A stretch of 64,000 nt of DNA from Acidobacteriota bacterium (lineage in GTDB: Bacteria; Acidobacteriota; Blastocatellia; Pyrinomonadales; Pyrinomonadaceae): assembly GCA_016715115.1 (NCBI GenBank), contig JADKBM010000016.1:248001-312000 (forward strand). The letters run 5' to 3'. Both the position numbers and the translations under genes were made by a program. Shown here one piece after another: positions 35,564 to 45,340 of this stretch. Each line of letters opens with the position of its first letter. Position 1 is the first letter of the stretch. Under the pieces are notes generated by a model. The model worked only from the letters and a program-made list of their open reading frames with translations. It made no database searches and had not been told where the DNA came from.

Positions 35564-35701
35564 GACTGTCTCTGAATTTGCCTCGATTGCGTAACTCGGG
35601 CTTCATGGATGCAGAGCAACCTGCAAATGCGTAATCTGCGTTATTGCCAACTCCCGCCCGTTTTGGTTTTGTCTTTTGGTCAACTACAATCTAAATCCGT
35701 A

Positions 35702-36175
35702 ATGGCAGTCTCAAACCAAGAATTTCGCGCCGCCTTGGGTCGCTTCGCCAGCGGCGTCACGGTGGTCACGACACGCGACCATAAAGGGGATCTCCACGGC
35801 ATCACGGTTTCGGCGTTTTCGTCGGTCTCGATGAATCCGCCGCTCGTGCTCATATGTATCGAAAGGACGACCGGCAGCCATCACGCCTTCGTCGAGTCAG
35901 GGCGGTTTACGGTCAATATTTTGAGCGCCGAACAATCGGGCGTTTCGGATCGGTTCGCGTTTCGCCACGAGGATAAATTCAGCGGGATCGGGTTTCGCAT
36001 CGGCGAGCAAGGGATTCCGATCATCGAAGGTTGTCTTGCCAATCTGGAATGCCGCGTCGTCAACGAATACAGCGGCGGCGATCATACTATCTTCGTCGGC
36101 GAGGTCGAGGCGGTCCACACCGACGACAAATCGCCGCTGATCTACTGGACGGGCGAATATCGAACGATTGCTTAA
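35702..36175 (+). CDS. flavin reductase family protein
   Basis: A 157-aa FMN-binding split-barrel reductase: FRAALGRFASGVTVVTTRD, GITVSAFSSVSMNPPLVLICI, FTVNILS, HTIFVGEVEAV. These proteins reduce FMN with NAD(P)H to feed a monooxygenase, or act as flavin-binding domains. No oxygenase partner is adjacent. The stop codon overlaps the convergent GH57 stop. Confidence 0.88.
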   Translation: MAVSNQEFRAALGRFASGVTVVTTRDHKGDLHGITVSAFSSVSMNPPLVLICIERTTGSHHAFVESGRFTVNILSAEQSGVSDRFAFRHEDKFSGIGFRIGEQGIPIIEGCLANLECRVVNEYSGGDHTIFVGEVEAVHTDDKSPLIYWTGEYRTIA

Positions 36176-37764
36176 CTCCGATAGACCGCGAAATCGACTT
36201 CGGCAAAGATGTTGTCACGGTTCTCGATCTCCTTCAGCAACGGCTCGTTGAAATCGCCGGTTTCAAGCATTTTTGCCAGCATATTGAAACGGTGGATGTG
36301 CGATTTGAACCGGTTCGAAGAGTATTGCACCGTCGTTCCCTGATAGATCTGAAAAGCCCAATCGCTCGACTGCGCGAGCAAGAGTTCCCGCGCAAGTTGG
36401 TTCAACACCCGCCGTTCAACATCGTTCGGATGGTGAAAACGATTCGCCAAAGCCGTCATTTTCCGTTCGGCGTCGTGTTGATAAGGATACATCCAGGAAT
36501 TCCCTTCATTTATCCAAACCTTGTAATAGCCTGCTTCGCCCCAGCTTGACGCCGATGGAGTCTGGATCTGGATCGGGATCTTCGCATCGAGATAATCGCC
36601 CGGTGTGACGGCCGTGATCTCGTCCTGATCGAAATGGATCTGGCGAAACAGATAATCGATGAACATCGGTCCCTCAAACCACCAGTGCCCGTAAAGTTCG
36701 GCGTCATACGGCGATGTCACGAGCGGCGGATGCCCCTCGTGGATCTCGCGCAGTTTGCGGGCCTGGTCCTTGCGCCTCCCGAGAAAATCGAAGGCGTGCA
36801 TCGCCGCCTTTTCCTTCGCGATCGCCGGAACGTATGCTTTCTTGCGGTTTTGCGGAACATCGCGGCCCGTGATCCGATAGTATTTCAGACCGAGATGGCG
36901 CCGGCTGCCGTCCGAATGAAGGTGCGGCTTCAGATATTCCATCGGCAGATCCCAGCCGACATCGCGATAAAATTCCCGATAGAAGGGATCGCCCGGATAG
37001 CCGACCTCGGCCGACCACACCTGTTGCGACGTTTCGACGTCGCGCGCGAAAACGGCAACGCCATTGGGACACATCACCGGCGCGTGGACGCCGTAGCGTG
37101 GCCGCGGCTCGCCGTATAGGATAGCGTGCGAATCCCCGATGAAGTATTCGATCCCGGCGTCTTTCAGCAGATCCTCGACGCCGTGTTCGTAGGCGCATTC
37201 GGCGAGCCAAATGCCGCGCGGCTTGCGCTTGAAGTGTTTCTGATAATTGGTGACGGCGATCTCGATCTGCGCCCGACGCGACTCCTGCGTCGAGATCAAC
37301 GGCAGAAATCCGTGCGTCGCGCAACACGTGATGATCTCGAGGACGCCTTCGTCCTGGAGTTCGCGAAAGGCGTTGATCAGATTGCGGCCGTAACGATCGT
37401 TCCAGAGACCGAGCGACGCCGAGAGGGTGTCGACGTACATCCTGACCACCTCAAGAAATTCCGGCGCTTCGGCCGTAACGCGCTCCAGTTCCTTGCGGGA
37501 GAGTTCGAGCAGATTCTCGAGATGGCGCGTGTACCGCAACTGAAGCAGAGGATCGGCCAACATCTCGCACAACGGCGGCGAAACATTCATCGCCAAACGC
37601 GGTTTCGCGCCAGCCTCGTGCTGACTCTGAAAAATGAAGATCAGCGGAAGATAGACCTCGGTGATCGCCTCGAACAGCCAGTCCTCTTCAAGGAATTCGG
37701 GGTATTCCGGATGCCGTACGAACGGCAGATGCGCGTGCAGAACCAGACTGAAGTAACCAACCAT
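36172..37764 (-). CDS. GH57 glycoside hydrolase / 1,4-alpha-glucan branching enzyme
   Basis: A 530-aa GH57 protein. N-terminal LVLHAHLPFVRHPE, nucleophile Glu in GIWLAECAYEHG (about residue 188), and acid/base Asp in SPYDAELYGHWWFEG (about 353). The C-terminal helical domain has SSWGEAGYYKVWINEGN. This matches the bacterial GH57 branching-enzyme class (DUF1957-type). ATG at 37764; the upstream frame to 38568 is repeat translation. It follows a DUF4912 gene, a known pairing. Likely glycogen or maltodextrin metabolism. Confidence 0.88.
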   Translation of the reverse strand: MVGYFSLVLHAHLPFVRHPEYPEFLEEDWLFEAITEVYLPLIFIFQSQHEAGAKPRLAMNVSPPLCEMLADPLLQLRYTRHLENLLELSRKELERVTAEAPEFLEVVRMYVDTLSASLGLWNDRYGRNLINAFRELQDEGVLEIITCCATHGFLPLISTQESRRAQIEIAVTNYQKHFKRKPRGIWLAECAYEHGVEDLLKDAGIEYFIGDSHAILYGEPRPRYGVHAPVMCPNGVAVFARDVETSQQVWSAEVGYPGDPFYREFYRDVGWDLPMEYLKPHLHSDGSRRHLGLKYYRITGRDVPQNRKKAYVPAIAKEKAAMHAFDFLGRRKDQARKLREIHEGHPPLVTSPYDAELYGHWWFEGPMFIDYLFRQIHFDQDEITAVTPGDYLDAKIPIQIQTPSASSWGEAGYYKVWINEGNSWMYPYQHDAERKMTALANRFHHPNDVERRVLNQLARELLLAQSSDWAFQIYQGTTVQYSSNRFKSHIHRFNMLAKMLETGDFNEPLLKEIENRDNIFAEVDFAVYRS

Positions 37765-38507
37765 AATCGATTTCGGATTTTGGAATTTGGATTTTGGATT
37801 AAAGATCAATCCGGCAACCACAATTGTCGAAGTATAAACCAATTCGCGGTCCGGTTCGATTTCGGAATCTGGATTTTGGATTTTAGATCTTTTTGAATGT
37901 GGAATTTGGAATCCAGATTCCAAGGATTCCAGATTCCACGATTCCAAATTCCAAGGTAAGGTTCGAGATTCCAAGATTCCAGATCCACGTTCGAGATTCC
38001 AGAGTTCCAAGGGTTCCAGACTGGGAATCCCGAATCGCGTTTCAATCGCGTCGAGTCGGTACCATCTGCGGTAGCGGATGGTTGGTTGCCGCACTCCCGG
38101 ACCGAAGTATTGATACCAACCGATCTTCAACCATCCGCTATCGCAGATGGTACCGACTCGTCCCGGCCCCGAATACAAAGAACCCGTGGGTTTTTCAAAG
38201 CTCCCGAATCTGGATTTTGGAATTTGGAATCCGGAATCCGGAATCTGGAATCTGGAATTCTGGAATTCTGGAATTCTGGAATTTGAAATTCTGGAATTCT
38301 GGAATTCTGGAATTCTGGAATTTGAAATTCTGGAATCTGGAATTCTGGAATTTGGAATATTTGGAATCTGGAATTCTGGAATTCTGGAATTCTGGAATTT
38401 GAAATTCTGGAATCTGGAATTCTGGAATTTGGAATATTTGGAATCTGGAATTCTGGAATTTGGAATTTGGAATTCTGGAATTTGGAATTCTCGAATCGGG
38501 AGAATGC
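37765..38507. repeat. large heptad/octad array, GGAATTCT type
   Basis: About 740 bp of 7-8 bp units between the DUF4912 and GH57 genes: ggattttg and ggaatttg at 37770-37900, the complement ttccagattcc at 37910-38010, then about 300 bp of ggaattct, ggaatttg and ggaatctg at 38210-38500. It is translated in all frames as EFWNSGIL- or PEFQIPNS-like nonsense. Strand switching occurs near 37910. Confidence 0.9.
38053..38159. repeat. 32-bp inverted repeat, REP-like
   Basis: Arms 38053-38084 and 38128-38159 match at 31 of 32 positions, with a 43-bp loop. Each arm contains its own hairpin (CCATCTGCGGTAGCGGATGG). It is embedded in the heptad array and differs from it in sequence. Confidence 0.75.
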
Positions 38508-38546
38508 AAAAAAGTCCCGGAAGCGAAGATCTTCGCCGTCCGGGAC
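38508..38546 (-). terminator. intrinsic terminator of the DUF4912 gene
   Basis: On the minus strand, GTCCCGGA...TCCGGGAC with an inner GCGAAGATCTTCGC stem, followed by TTTTTT. It lies 26 bp past the stop, after a short AAAATCC heptad tract at 38550-38578. Confidence 0.85.
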
Positions 38547-38571
38547 CAATCCAAAATCCAAAATCCAAAAT

Positions 38572-39672
38572 CTAAAATCGCAAAGAGCTGACCGGTGAAA
38601 GTCGCGGGACGAATTTCACCCGTTCACCCGTGATCGGCGACTTGGGAACGGCGCGCGTAACGCGACTCTTCGGGAAATGAACCAAACTCGCGCCGTAAAC
38701 GGCCTCGCCGGTCTCCTCGTAGCCGATGATCTCTTCGTCGAGAAGATCGAAATGGTCTTTGAGAGCCGACATCGTGTTTTCCGCGCTGAGCTTGACGACG
38801 TTCTCCGCTAGAACCAGGTACAGCGCTTCCGAGATCTGCCCGCGAAGCGCCTCGACGCTGATTCCGGACGCGAGCGCGAGCAGCGCATAACGGATCTCGT
38901 CGGCGCTGAACGATTCGGCGTGCTCTCCGAGCAATTGATAGAAAGTGCTGTCCGTCGCCTGCTCGGCGCTTTCAAAGTCATCGCCCGCGAGCGCGACTTC
39001 GAAGGCGTCGCGCGTAAATCCGGCGACATCCAGGACTTCGGCAAATTCGTTCGCGGCGATTGCCCAGTCTGATTCGGCCGCCTGCCGCGGGCTCGGGCTC
39101 TTCCGCGGCGTCTCGATCGTGTTCGAGAACATCACTCGGATAAACGGACGGCCCGGCGCAAAAAACCCGATCTCCGCTCGATAGCTCGCGTCAGATTCCA
39201 CGTTGTACCACCAACTCCCGGCCGCCTCGATCTGTTGGATGACCTCACGATCGGTTTCCAGATTCACCAACTTCGCGACCAACCGGTAATTTCCAGCGTT
39301 GCCGCCGAAGAGCTTGTGAAGCGTCTGAAACGGGTTGTTCTTGATCGACCAATAGAAATAGAGCCGATTCGGTGACTGCATCTGCAAACGCGCCCGGTTT
39401 TCCTTCTCAAGTTCCGGAAGCGCCGGCATCGATAGCGCTTCAAAAACGGGATCGACCGGTTTCACATCCGCGGCGTCAGCAAGGATCGCGGGCATCGTCG
39501 GTTCGGGAATCGCGAAAAGTTCATCAAGATCGCTATCGACCCGCGCAAAAAACTCCTCGTCACCGACGAATTCGCCGGATGAGATCGGCGCCAGCTCAAA
39601 GTCGTCCAACACGTACTCAACCACCTTCTTTTCTTCGTCGTTCAACTGCTCGATCTTCTCTTGTTCACTCAT
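38572..39672 (-). CDS. DUF4912 domain protein
   Basis: A 366-aa soluble protein. The central segment LQMQSPNRLYFYWSIKNNPF, then NYRLVAKLVNLETD, WWYNVESDASYRAEIGFF and FIRVMFSNTIETPRKSPSP is the DUF4912 pattern, which resembles a carbohydrate-binding-like beta sandwich. An acidic N-terminal region and an acidic helical C-terminal half flank it. It is commonly a neighbour of GH57 enzymes, as here, so a glycan-metabolism role is likely. ATG at 39672; a TTG at 39684 is less likely. Confidence 0.75.
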   Translation of the reverse strand: MSEQEKIEQLNDEEKKVVEYVLDDFELAPISSGEFVGDEEFFARVDSDLDELFAIPEPTMPAILADAADVKPVDPVFEALSMPALPELEKENRARLQMQSPNRLYFYWSIKNNPFQTLHKLFGGNAGNYRLVAKLVNLETDREVIQQIEAAGSWWYNVESDASYRAEIGFFAPGRPFIRVMFSNTIETPRKSPSPRQAAESDWAIAANEFAEVLDVAGFTRDAFEVALAGDDFESAEQATDSTFYQLLGEHAESFSADEIRYALLALASGISVEALRGQISEALYLVLAENVVKLSAENTMSALKDHFDLLDEEIIGYEETGEAVYGASLVHFPKSRVTRAVPKSPITGERVKFVPRLSPVSSLRF

Positions 39673-39865
39673 AAATTTATCCAAATGAATTCAAAATAAG
39701 TGAAAATTATCGGGTTTTGAGCCCGCCGATGCAACCGCCGGGCGAAGATTCTCAACTTCGGTTCGTTAAACCCGAATCGGACGCAGATGATTCTTGTGCT
39801 TTTTCGGCGCGGAGTCGGAAACCGCGAAGATGCTGACCGGACACCCGTAAATGGGAATCGATGGC

Positions 39866-40663
39866 TTACATTTTCGCGGATTCTACCTTCTTCAATTTCA
39901 CTTCGATCTTGCCGTATTCCGAGTTTATCCGCGAACGAACCGGAATCCGGCGTTCATCGTCGGTGATCCAGATGACCATACTTCCCTTCTGCTCGATCAA
40001 CCGGTTGTTCCCGAACACTTCCGGTTCAACCCGGAAGCACATCAGGCGGCCAAGGACTGATTTTTGAACTTCGCGCGCGGTGACGCGGACCGGCACCTGA
40101 TAGATCAGGCCCGAATCGCTGATCGTCAATTCGAATACCCTGCCGACTGCGAGCGGCAATGTCCGAAGGAAATAGAGGCCGGAAACCAGATCGTGTGTAT
40201 CGCCCTTGAGGTCGGACGCGATCGTCCGCGGCGCGCGCATCGGTTCCTTTGGATTGGTTTCCGTAAAGGTCACCTTTTTTTCAACATAACTGAAAAGAGC
40301 TTCGCTATTGCGGACGCGTTCCTTCTGAACATCGTTCTTAACGGTCTTCAGGACCCGAAACTTGTCCGAGTCAACGGTTGATTCATATTCCTGAACGAAA
40401 CTGAAACGGAAAAGCTTGAGCAACGTTCCCTTCGAACGCGCGTCTGTCTTGATCAGATAATCGTCTCCGTCCGCGGTCTTGCCGAAGGTGAATGAAAGAT
40501 CCGCAACCGCAATTCCCTGAATGATCTTGCTGATCTTGCCTTCATAAACCAGTTTCTCGCCGCCGAGGAATGGCGGTTTGACAGTCGCCTGCGCAAGCGC
40601 GCCGGCCGCGAACAAAAGTCCAAATGCCGAAACGAAAACAAAAATTCGGGTAAATCTCTTCAT
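39866..40663 (-). CDS. DUF3108-like exported protein
   Basis: A 265-aa protein with a signal peptide (RIFVFVSAFGLLFAAGALAQ) and the DUF3108 layout: GGEKLVYEGKISKIIQGIAV, GDTHDLVSGLYFLRTLPL, and WITDDERRIPVRSRI with the terminal GKIEVKLKKVE. Periplasmic beta-rich protein of unknown role. ATG at 40663. It stands alone. Confidence 0.8.
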   Translation of the reverse strand: MKRFTRIFVFVSAFGLLFAAGALAQATVKPPFLGGEKLVYEGKISKIIQGIAVADLSFTFGKTADGDDYLIKTDARSKGTLLKLFRFSFVQEYESTVDSDKFRVLKTVKNDVQKERVRNSEALFSYVEKKVTFTETNPKEPMRAPRTIASDLKGDTHDLVSGLYFLRTLPLAVGRVFELTISDSGLIYQVPVRVTAREVQKSVLGRLMCFRVEPEVFGNNRLIEQKGSMVIWITDDERRIPVRSRINSEYGKIEVKLKKVESAKM

Positions 40664-40789
40664 AATTGAACCGCTGCGACGCATCTCGTTAGTATAATCC
40701 AAAAGCCAAATTATGCCACGACATTTCGACGCCGCCGAAATCCGATGATTTGACGCCTCGAACGCTTGAAATGGATGCACCGGACAAAT

Positions 40790-41866
40790 TCACTTTTCGA
40801 GCAAGAAAAGATATTCCCGATTCGGTTCGTCAAAGTCCTTCGTCCATTGGTTCGTCCAGCGCATCGAAGCCATCACGTTGCGACGGTGGTCGACTTTCAG
40901 AGTTTCGATCAGCGTGCCGCAGTTTCCTAGGATTCCGGCCAGTTGTTCGGCCGTCGCGCGACCTCCCGAACTGTAAGAAAGCAAAACGTGCCGCGCATCG
41001 GCCTCGCGGATCATCTTTTCAATTGCCGAAACGGCCAGAAAAGCTCCGGTTTCATCTTTGCGAAAATCCTCGAAAACGGAAGCTGCCGTTCCGTCGCGTG
41101 AATCGGTTCGCCGGTTCGCGCGACCGAAGACCGGCGGACGGTCGTTCCTTATGACTGTCGTCCAGAGATGATAATAGGCCGCATACCGAACACGCGACGG
41201 CGGCATTCTCTCATTGTTCGAACCGTACGGCGGATCGAAATACGCGAGATCGGCGGCCGCCTTCGGGAGCGCGTCAAAAATGCCCCCGCTGAGAACCTCG
41301 TGCTCGGCTGCGGATTCGAAAATCCGCGGAACTTTGAGCCGCATCGTGTTGTAGGATCTCTTTGACCAATTCTTCAAGTATGCGGCGTGATGGCCGATCG
41401 TCGAATCGACCGCGTCGAGCGCGAGGATCAAGCTGGTCAGCAACACGCTCTTTTCGACTTCGCCGAGTCCGAGCCTGTCGATCTCGTCGCGAATCGCGTC
41501 GAGCTTTCGTGTGTTGTGAAGTTGCCACGGACGCTTGACGGGTTGGCCGGCTGCCCCGCCATAGTTTTCGGTGAACCAACCGTCGTGTGGCGCAAGTTCA
41601 TTGAGATGTCGAACGATTTCTTCATAGAAGCTCTTCGGCCGCCTGTTCTTGAAATAGCAAAGCGCGAAAACGCGCGACCATTCGGCAATGTCGTTCGAGA
41701 TCACGCGGTAACCGAGCCGCGCGAACATCTGTCCGACCCGCGTCGTTCCGGCAAAGCCGTCGAACACGGTCCGCGCGTTGACCCTTTCCGCGAGTTCGGC
41801 GATGAACGGCAAAAGCCGCAGCTTCGAACCGGCATACTTGATTCCCTGTGTCTGCGGCACGTTCAT
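40790..41866 (-). CDS. D12-like adenine-specific DNA methyltransferase
   Basis: A 358-aa SAM methyltransferase: N-terminal KYAGSKLRLLPFI, SAM motif VFDGFAGTTRVGQMF, ISNDIAEWSRVFALC, and catalytic DPPY in AYFDPPYGSNNERMPPSR (about residue 213), followed by target-region helices. Order as in the MTaseD12/Dam class of N6-adenine methylases. No restriction endonuclease is adjacent, so it is an orphan methylase. It starts within the stop of the upstream heptosyltransferase gene (ATGA). Confidence 0.85.
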   Translation of the reverse strand: MNVPQTQGIKYAGSKLRLLPFIAELAERVNARTVFDGFAGTTRVGQMFARLGYRVISNDIAEWSRVFALCYFKNRRPKSFYEEIVRHLNELAPHDGWFTENYGGAAGQPVKRPWQLHNTRKLDAIRDEIDRLGLGEVEKSVLLTSLILALDAVDSTIGHHAAYLKNWSKRSYNTMRLKVPRIFESAAEHEVLSGGIFDALPKAAADLAYFDPPYGSNNERMPPSRVRYAAYYHLWTTVIRNDRPPVFGRANRRTDSRDGTAASVFEDFRKDETGAFLAVSAIEKMIREADARHVLLSYSSGGRATAEQLAGILGNCGTLIETLKVDHRRNVMASMRWTNQWTKDFDEPNREYLFLLEK

Positions 41867-42903
41867 CGGCTGATGGTTTCGAGTCTGCGTGCAACAGCAT
41901 CGAGCACCGTCTCGACGCCGATGTCCATACAGATCCAGTTCGCGCACGAACGGCGGTGGCAATCGACACGGCATCCGATGTCGTTGCGTTCGACGCATAT
42001 GTCCGAGGGATTCAGACTGCCGTTTCGCCACCATTCGGTCGGACCGAAGATGCCGACGACCGGACATTCGGCGGCAATCGCAAGATGCGTCGGTCCGGTG
42101 TCACCGCCGACGTATATCTCGGCCCGCCGCGCCAGTTCGAAGAAGCCCTTGAGCGTCGGTTCGCCCGTGACAAGTCGCCCCGAACGCGAATTTGCGGCGG
42201 CTTTCATCGCCAGTTCGGATTCATTCGGGGCGGTCGTGACGATCGACGCGAGCCCGAAACGTTCGAAGAGCCGATCGGCAAGTTCGCCGAACTTCGCGGC
42301 GTCCCAGAGTTTCGTCGGCCAACCGCCGGCCGGATTCAGGATCGCGAACCTGCCGCCCGCGAGTTCCGACATTGCACCGGCTTCGGCCTGATGAATTTCT
42401 TCGGTAAAGATCGGAAACTCGGGCTTTTCATCTCGCGCCTCAAAACCGAGCGCACTTCCGGCGAGGATCAAGTTCTTCCTTACGACGTGAAAGCCCGGCG
42501 GAGTCTCGACCGTGTCGGTAAGCAAAAACCGGCTTGCGGGCTCACGCAGACCGGACTTTGCAAATCCGAATCGACGCGCGGACCGGGTGAACTTCGCGAC
42601 AAACGCCGATTTCAGAAGTCCCTGGAAATCGATCGCGATGTCGAATTCCCGTTTCCGGAGGTCACCGATGAGCTTTCCGGCATCGATCAGGATCTCTTCG
42701 ATCATCCGTCCGCCGCGGAGAGCCCGCGTGTCGATTTCGAGCAGTTCGTCGATCAACGGATTGCCGCGCAGAATCTCGGCGGACGATTGTTCGACCGCCC
42801 AAGTAACGCTGGCGTCGGGCATTTCTTTTCGGATTGCCGCCAGGACCGGAAGCGTGTGAACGACGTCACCGATGGAACTGAGCTTGATGATGAGAATCTT
42901 CAT
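41863..42903 (-). CDS. glycosyltransferase family 9, heptosyltransferase-like
   Basis: A 346-aa GT9 protein: KILIIKLSSIGDVVHTLPVL, AIDFQGLLKSAF, ILNPAGGWPTKLWDAAKF, YVGGDTGPTHLAIA, VGIFGPTEW. These add heptose to the lipopolysaccharide inner core. ATG at 42903. It is divergent from the FHA-GGDEF gene across a 200-bp spacer. Coupled by overlap to the DNA methylase, an unusual pairing. Confidence 0.88.
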   Translation of the reverse strand: MKILIIKLSSIGDVVHTLPVLAAIRKEMPDASVTWAVEQSSAEILRGNPLIDELLEIDTRALRGGRMIEEILIDAGKLIGDLRKREFDIAIDFQGLLKSAFVAKFTRSARRFGFAKSGLREPASRFLLTDTVETPPGFHVVRKNLILAGSALGFEARDEKPEFPIFTEEIHQAEAGAMSELAGGRFAILNPAGGWPTKLWDAAKFGELADRLFERFGLASIVTTAPNESELAMKAAANSRSGRLVTGEPTLKGFFELARRAEIYVGGDTGPTHLAIAAECPVVGIFGPTEWWRNGSLNPSDICVERNDIGCRVDCHRRSCANWICMDIGVETVLDAVARRLETISR

Positions 42904-43103
42904 CGGACTCAATGTTAATGAATTTGTTCCGTTTTCCGAAATCGACGCTTTCAAATGGTTTGAAACTAGTTATTGTCGCCGCGCGCCCTGATGAGGTATA
43001 TTTATGAAGGCCTGTTTGTTTTCGGGCACTCTCGTAACTTATAGCATCAATCGCTTTAGACCTTTTCCCGCCCCCGGAAACGACACCTGCGACATTTGCA
43101 GAT

Positions 43104-44051
43104 ATGAGCCAGAAGAAAAGACTTCAGCGCGATTTGCGCCCGGCACTTGTATTTCTAAACGGTGATCTTCTCGCCGTTCCGATCCCGCTTGAACGCGAGG
43201 AGGTTATCCTCGGGCGCGCCCTTGAGGCCGATGTTCGCGTCAACGATTCCAAGACCTCGCGCAAGCACGCACGGATCAACACTATCAACGATCGTCAGAA
43301 CGAGGAAACGAGCTATGTCCTGACCGATCTCAGTTCGCGAAACGGAACCCTGCTCAATGGTCAGCGAATCCGCCAGGAAACGCTCCAGCACGGCGACAAG
43401 ATCACGATCGGCGAGCATATTCTTCGATTCGAGTTCCTTGACGAGATCGACCGCGAATACCATCGCCAGATTCACCGTCTGCTCTCGCACGACGACCTTA
43501 CCGGATTGCTTTCATCCCGCTCCTTCTTCTCGGAACTTCGACGCGAATCCGGCCGGGCGCGCGCCGAAAATCGAAGATTCTGCGTCTTGATGATGGACGT
43601 CGATTTTTTCAAGAACGTCAACGACACTTACGGCCACCTGACCGGCAGCAAGACGCTCGAAGAGATCGGTTACTGCATTATGCAGAATTTGCGGAGCGGC
43701 GACGTCGCGTCGCGTTTCGGCGGCGAGGAATTCGCTGCTTTTTTGCTCGACGCGTCGCTCGGCCAAGCGCTGGTCGCGGCCGAACGCATCCGATCCGAGA
43801 TAGAAACCGCAGACTTCACCGTCATCCGTCAGGGACGTCCGGCCGAGAAACACCACATCACGATAAGTATTGGCATTGCTTCATTTCCAAGCGATTCAAA
43901 CGATGTCATCGAACTCGTAGAAATGGCCGATTCGGCGCTTTACCGGGCCAAACGAGAGGGCCGAAATCGAATCTGCGTCTATAGCGAACTGGATCCTGAA
44001 GATACTGCCGACCGTTTTCCGTCGCGGGAAGAAGAATCAGTCGAGGTGTGA
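43104..44051 (+). CDS. FHA-GGDEF diguanylate cyclase
   Basis: A 315-aa cytosolic protein. FHA domain at about 30-110 (VILGRALEADVRVND, SRKHARI, SSRNGTLLNGQRI) binding phospho-Thr. GGDEF domain from about 130: HDDLTGLLSSRSFF, MMDVDFFKNVNDTYGH, active-site GGEEF (about 206) and ADSALYRAKREGRNR. The motif is intact, so it should make cyclic di-GMP under control of a phosphoprotein. It shares its 3' end with a convergent gene. Confidence 0.9.
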   Translation: MSQKKRLQRDLRPALVFLNGDLLAVPIPLEREEVILGRALEADVRVNDSKTSRKHARINTINDRQNEETSYVLTDLSSRNGTLLNGQRIRQETLQHGDKITIGEHILRFEFLDEIDREYHRQIHRLLSHDDLTGLLSSRSFFSELRRESGRARAENRRFCVLMMDVDFFKNVNDTYGHLTGSKTLEEIGYCIMQNLRSGDVASRFGGEEFAAFLLDASLGQALVAAERIRSEIETADFTVIRQGRPAEKHHITISIGIASFPSDSNDVIELVEMADSALYRAKREGRNRICVYSELDPEDTADRFPSREEESVEV

Positions 44052-44564
44052 CTTATCGGCCGGATTCGCCGACTTCCTGACTTCCTCTTCGAAAACCCGC
44101 TCGATCTCTTTGAACTCCCCGGCGTTGAAGATCGTCCGGTTCATCAGGACCAGTTCTTCTCCGTTGACCGCGACGACAAAACTCTTCGCGCCTTTTGCGC
44201 CGGTTTTGACCTCCATACCCGAAACGTCTTTCCACTCAAACGTGCGCATCGTTTCGGACGATCGCCAAAACGTGCGCGAGAAGACCGTGAAGTCGGACGA
44301 GCCGCAAACGATCGTCAATCTCGGCATCACGCTCAACATAACCCAGACGATCGCGAGCACGAACGAGAAGACGAGAAACAGGAACACGGCCACCCCCGAC
44401 GTCGTCGTGATTCCCATTCGCGCGAACTTTCCGTGCGCCGCAGGCTGCCCGACGTTTGCCAGGATCAGGATCATCACGAACCAAAAACACGCCATAAAAA
44501 CGGTTACGAAAATACCGATAGTGTATGGATTCTCCTCAAAAACCCGCTCTTGTTCCGTGATCAT
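44037..44564 (-). CDS. two-helix membrane protein, unknown
   Basis: A 175-aa protein: two membrane helices (IFVTVFMACFWFVMILILAN and VAVFLFLVFSFVLAIVWVML) then a soluble beta-rich domain (LTIVCGSSDFTVFSR, TFEWKDVSGMEVKT, ELVLMNRTIFNAGEF) resembling a bacterial PH-like module. Family not recognised. It overlaps the FHA-GGDEF stop by 15 bp, convergent. Confidence 0.6.
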   Translation of the reverse strand: MITEQERVFEENPYTIGIFVTVFMACFWFVMILILANVGQPAAHGKFARMGITTTSGVAVFLFLVFSFVLAIVWVMLSVMPRLTIVCGSSDFTVFSRTFWRSSETMRTFEWKDVSGMEVKTGAKGAKSFVVAVNGEELVLMNRTIFNAGEFKEIERVFEEEVRKSANPADKSHLD

Positions 44565-44713
44565 TCAATCAGACGCCCCCGCATTGTTTCCGCAAAAGTA
44601 CTTTATCAAACAATATTTTGCAACAAATTCCAGGCCGCCGCCGTGAAACGACACGGGAAAACTTTCGTGTTAAACTGGTCTCCGTTTTCGATTCTCAGTT
44701 TTGTTGTTTTGGA

Positions 44714-45340
44714 ATGATAACCAAGTTAAATCTTGCCACAAATCCGTTTCGCAATCGCACGCTGCCGTATCTGATAGCGGTTCTGCTGTTGATGACCGCT
44801 CTCGGCGGGGCGTTCTGGTCGCTTACGCGCTGGAGCAATATCCGCAAGCTGAACGAGGTTGCAAAAACGGATATCGAACGCATCAACGCCGAGCTGACCG
44901 AGCTCAAAGGAAAAGGCGACCGGGTTCAGCAGGAACTGACGCCGGATCAGCGCGCGTTGCTGGTCGGCGCTCATAAACTCGTCGCCAACAAATCGTTTAG
45001 CTGGTCGCGGCTTTTCGCGGACATCGAGGGCGTGTTGCCGGGCAATGTCAGCGCGTCGCGCATCGCCGTCGAGAATATCTTTCAAGAACGCGAGAGCATC
45101 AAGGCCGACCTCGCCTTTTCAGTTCTCAGCCGTGACTACGCGAGCGTCGAGCAGATGATCAACCGGATGAACAATTCGGGCGTCTTCAAGGCTGAATTGC
45201 GCGGACAGGATCTGCAGCAAACCGATCGGTCGACCTACACCGAGTTCACGCTTCATCTGGCCTATACGCCGAACATAGGTTACGCCGTCCCAACGCCGAC
45301 GCCGGCGGATCTCGTCAGCAACCAGGGAGGAAATCGATGA
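44714..45340 (+). CDS. PilN-like pilus/secretion assembly protein
   Basis: A 208-aa bitopic protein: the short cytosolic start ITKLNLATNPFRNR matches the PilN INLLP-type anchor, then one helix (LPYLIAVLLLMTALGGAFW), a coiled coil, and a ferredoxin-like periplasmic domain (SWSRLFADIEGVLPGNVSAS). First gene of a coupled set: the stop overlaps the PilO-like start by 4 bp. Probable inner-membrane alignment complex of a type IV pilus or T2SS-like machine. Confidence 0.75.
   Translation: MITKLNLATNPFRNRTLPYLIAVLLLMTALGGAFWSLTRWSNIRKLNEVAKTDIERINAELTELKGKGDRVQQELTPDQRALLVGAHKLVANKSFSWSRLFADIEGVLPGNVSASRIAVENIFQERESIKADLAFSVLSRDYASVEQMINRMNNSGVFKAELRGQDLQQTDRSTYTEFTLHLAYTPNIGYAVPTPTPADLVSNQGGNR

Noticed and set aside
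37893..38575. Long open frames with EFWNSGIL or PEFQIPNS repeats
   Set aside because: They are translations of a 7-8 bp tandem repeat, open in several frames on both strands, without a ribosome binding site.
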